Assembly (NCBI GenBank): GCA_029267335.1
Contig: JAJUJC010000009.1
Coordinates: 1-41,785, forward strand
DNA from: Intestinibacillus massiliensis
Lineage (GTDB): Bacteria; Bacillota; Clostridia; Oscillospirales; Butyricicoccaceae
DNA: 41,785 bases
Direction: 5' to 3'
Part shown: one piece after another, positions 40,301-41,785 of the stretch
Numbering within the stretch: position 1 is the stretch's first letter
How the letters are laid out: each line of letters starts with the position of its first letter
The notes under the pieces: generated by a model
What the model was told of the DNA's origin: nothing
The model's input: only the letters and a program-made list of their open reading frames with translations
The model's database searches: none
Translations under genes and position numbers: made by a program

Positions 40301-41785
40301 GCGGCATCGGTCTGCGGTGCGTCGGCAAGCGGCGTTTCCGCATCCTCAATCACCACGCCCTCCGCAGCGGTCGCCGTATCTGCGACAGGCTGTGCACTGG
40401 CGGTATCGGTCGGCACTTCCACTGCAAGGCTTTCGACCGTATAGGTCGTGCCGGTCGCGATCTTTTCGATCAGTGCGCGCTGACCGGGTTTGAGTTCAAT
40501 GACACCCTCCGCGCTGAACGTCACAGTGCCGTCCTCGGTCGCTGTACCGTCCGCTGCAACGGTTTGCAGACGCGCTTCTCCGGTATATGCCGCATCGTTC
40601 AGCATCACGCGGAACGGGAACGCGATGCCCTGATAGGTGCTGTCGGTCAAGTTGTTGTCGACGGTCAGCGTTGCAAACTGCTCAACGACCGGCAGTAATT
40701 CGCCCTTGTCGTTCAGCGCGCCCGCTGTCAGCTCCAGTTGGCTCACGCCGCACGGCGCGACCGTGAACCGGTAGCTGTCGCCCACCCACCATGCGGTCAG
40801 ACCGCCGACGGGCTTGCCGTCCTTGGGATCGTATCCGAGCAGCGCTTCGAGCGCGCCCTTGTCGAGCGGCTGCGCGTCGGGATCGACCACCCAACCGCGA
40901 ATGGTCGAATCGGTCGCGGTATCCGGCGCTTCTGTCGGGGTTTGCGGTGTAACCACCGGCGCGGTGTCCGGTGCGGGCGGTGCATCCGCAGCAGGTGCTG
41001 AAATGGGTTCTTCCGCAGGTGCGGTGCTGCCGTCCTGCGCTTCGAGCACAGTGCGCGGACCAAAGGTATAGCTTGCCGCGAGGCCGTCAGATGCGGGTGC
41101 GGGTGCTGTGCTCTCCGTCGGTGCAGCACTGGTTTCCGTGGTCGGCGCGGGTGCACTTTCCGCCGGTGCAGCGGGCTGCTCTGCCGGAACCGCCGGTGTT
41201 TCCGGTGTCACCGCAGGTTCGTACGGCGCACTCGGTGCGGCTATATCTGCGGGTTTTTCGGTTGTTTCTTCGGTTTTTGGTTCTTCAGACGGTGTTTCCG
41301 TGGCCGGCGCATCTGTCGTCGGCACCTGCGGTTCTGTCACCTCGGTGTCCGGTGTGGTTTCCGGTGTGCCCTCAGGCTGTGCGGGCGTTTCCGGCGCGGT
41401 CACTTCCGGTGCGGGCGTCTCCGGCACAGGGTCGACCGGCGGTTCCGGCACAATCGGCGCAGGCTCCGGCTCACGCACTTCGAGTGCATAACCCGTCAGC
41501 GTGCCTTCGCAAATGCGCAGCACCGAACCGGTCAGTCTCATGTCATAGGCGTACTGCACGCCCTCGCTGACATTGTAACCGATGACTGTGATGCCGGTGA
41601 TCGCCTTGGCGACCTGCTCACGCGGAGTGAAATGCTCTGCCGTATCGGTCGGCTGCTCGGTCGCGGGCTGCTCTGCCGTGTCGGTCGGCTGCTCGGTCGC
41701 GGGCTGCTCTGCCGTGTCGGTCGGCTGCTCGGTCGCGGGCTGCTCTGCCGTGTCGGTCGGCTGCTCGGTCGCGGGCTGCTCTGCC
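37309..41785 (-). CDS. Pilus tip adhesin with VWA domain, N-terminus beyond the window
   Basis: At least 1491 residues; the frame stays open to the window edge, so the GTG near 41559 is not the real start. From the N-terminal side: repeats of AEQPATEQPTDT; a segment AKAITGITVIGYNVSEG; a long Pro/Glu/Thr stalk; two FGPR-x-V segments; a pilin-linker-like domain (FRVMLNDAAYTGEARLQ ... TGTTYTVESL); and a VWA domain with MIDAS DTSSSMS, TNCEAG and LSDGEAN. CnaB/SpaA-type domains (LQVTKVDSTN...LYETTAPTGYDL, LEITKLGENGQ...YTLRETKTVAGYML) follow, then sorting signal LPAAG, membrane helix and basic tail. It is first in the visible operon, overlapping the minor pilin. Confidence 0.9.
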   Translation of the reverse strand, partial: AEQPATEQPTDTAEQPATEQPTDTAEQPATEQPTDTAEQPATEQPTDTAEHFTPREQVAKAITGITVIGYNVSEGVQYAYDMRLTGSVLRICEGTLTGYALEVREPEPAPIVPEPPVDPVPETPAPEVTAPETPAQPEGTPETTPDTEVTEPQVPTTDAPATETPSEEPKTEETTEKPADIAAPSAPYEPAVTPETPAVPAEQPAAPAESAPAPTTETSAAPTESTAPAPASDGLAASYTFGPRTVLEAQDGSTAPAEEPISAPAADAPPAPDTAPVVTPQTPTEAPDTATDSTIRGWVVDPDAQPLDKGALEALLGYDPKDGKPVGGLTAWWVGDSYRFTVAPCGVSQLELTAGALNDKGELLPVVEQFATLTVDNNLTDSTYQGIAFPFRVMLNDAAYTGEARLQTVAADGTATEDGTVTFSAEGVIELKPGQRALIEKIATGTTYTVESLAVEVPTDTASAQPVADTATAAEGVVIEDAETPLADAPQTDAAEPEKQTIQLKLEIVGEESTEPVTPETTPAEAVDTPASGSNETTDATQTPTQEEDIVPETDAIAAVPPTGTYVFGPRAVMTSGSDGAEGASVSGVLTTSAIIRANRTLQGTDNCVTIGQTADASISYRLNGSGGKWSVDTSGQLTTATDTIGLWYYDNRSYRDSFTRSLTLTATYAAQTVTLGTYEWLYNWRSDTETMSFTSAQPDGWTLTPGGNGTNAPTLLVAPPKTAFTVKSVGGSGTMTVKIGGALAAGSAITIVDANDPSIAIANTNGSFHLNAGQTAKVTVNSSTNQIITVTAGGSPYRVLLNDAIAANPVTAVHNSRIVFAYGIPSSDNSVLNLTKQAIQQDPATGLYRVDLTVRGQESTGIGKADVVVVLDTSSSMSTSLGGGATRWGVVTAAVKNMANTLLDGSGTVRMYLAGYATNGYILTSPANQSGWVADSATVTAIIDNDGPYGYTNCEAGFVQASIALNAARADAKKYVLYLSDGEANRSISGGDPVTAAINAAKQLNADYPDTTVITLGISNDPGTAVLNPGGTNQYNDAYAQATTADQVIAQFQTVTNAVMKKYPQPIVVDKMGANVDFVKFADNSTTATATTSSAARVGSAAYAGIDRTITWNLDSSDGAADKLSNQSETFSLSYYVKVQVAHRVTDESLYTDTAAADTGTHAGQRGWYTNEKAGIGFGGSTTLGTVSALFPMPVARWSTAVPATLQVTKVDSTNTATKLAGAQFKLIPATPTMEDDWGAQPSDATVNAAEVAFTTNASGVGAKQVAETGNYWLYETTAPTGYDLPATPWKVTVTEAGGTLNIAVAQVNGTAVATTQPTTGTFAVTLANSKTPPQVASLEITKLGENGQMLDGVIFHMTNAAGTATAQTTVNGKVTFADLPVGTYTLRETKTVAGYMLPTKSWTVTVAQDSNRQTIITINNGLTATLFNAETRLYTTSIQNYKALTLPAAGGPGTAGFTAAGMLLLVGCIPWVRKRETPLEVLLKGVVKK
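41641..41785 (-). repeat. 36-bp tandem repeat in the tip adhesin
   Basis: Four 36-bp units (41641-41676, 41677-41712, 41713-41748, 41749-41784) run to the window edge; the first differs by one base, the others are identical. Each encodes AEQPATEQPTDT, so the array continues beyond the window and is in frame. Confidence 0.93.

Noticed and set aside
41559-41559. GTG at 41559 as the start of the tip adhesin
   Set aside because: The frame continues upstream through in-frame repeats to the window edge, and the protein would otherwise lack a signal peptide.
41641-41785. Evenly spaced repeats that could suggest a CRISPR array
   Set aside because: The units are directly adjacent with no spacers and are in frame with the adhesin gene.

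Overview
The window looks like a piece of a GC-rich anaerobic Firmicute chromosome, most likely a gut Clostridia member of the Oscillospirales / Butyricicoccus-Agathobaculum type. The reasons are the tail of a butyrate-pathway 3-hydroxybutyryl-CoA dehydrogenase, strong AGGAGG ribosome binding sites, SLH-domain surface proteins, sortase-built pili and a preQ1-I riboswitch. The taxonomic placement is inference. No tRNA, rRNA, CRISPR array, transposase or integrase was seen.

Layout. (1) 1-154: 3' end of hbd. (2) 300-6295, minus strand: one co-linear unit, DUF3842 - nikMN - nikQ - nikO - larE - larB - larC. It joins an ECF nickel importer to all three assembly proteins of the nickel-pincer nucleotide cofactor. 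Most junctions overlap or nearly touch, a clear promoter precedes DUF3842, and a terminator-like hairpin sits in the leader just before nikMN. No larA-like client enzyme is in the window. (3) 6515-14318, minus strand: a monosaccharide operon (sugar-binding lipoprotein ChvE, ATPase GguA, permease GguB, xylulokinase-like kinase, DUF4867, fucose/arabinose-isomerase-family enzyme). A ROK repressor follows at 14493-15620, with aldose 1-epimerase diverging from it. Matching TTTTATAAA operator-like sites lie after both the chvE and ROK promoters. (4) 16916-18555, plus strand: promoter, preQ1-I riboswitch with a readable antiterminator/terminator, then a radical SAM protein and a YhhQ-family queuosine-precursor transporter, together a queuosine salvage unit. 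(5) 18597-20244: SLH-anchored trypsin-like protease. (6) 20245-21033: low-GC decayed stretch with a sulfite-reductase-like fragment and a degraded HxlR regulator. (7) 21034-25213: chemoreceptor, then a minus-strand unit of an ArsC/Spx-like protein without its cysteine, a thioesterase and a MATE exporter. (8) 25297-26067: orphan phage-tail-fibre-like gene with a LexA-type box inside its promoter. (9) 26106-31575: a large S-layer-type protein with two tandem hairpins at the start of its mRNA, and a WG-repeat/SLH protein. (10) 31634-33037: YjbQ and RmlA. (11) 33116-41785, minus strand: a pilus operon with a VWA tip adhesin (cut by the window edge), minor pilin, major pilin and two class C sortases.

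The most interesting points are the nickel-import/pincer-cofactor operon led by DUF3842 and carrying an internal conditional-looking terminator, the complete preQ1 riboswitch switch, the SOS-controlled orphan fibre gene, and the sugar operon that pairs a non-XylA isomerase-family enzyme with DUF4867.
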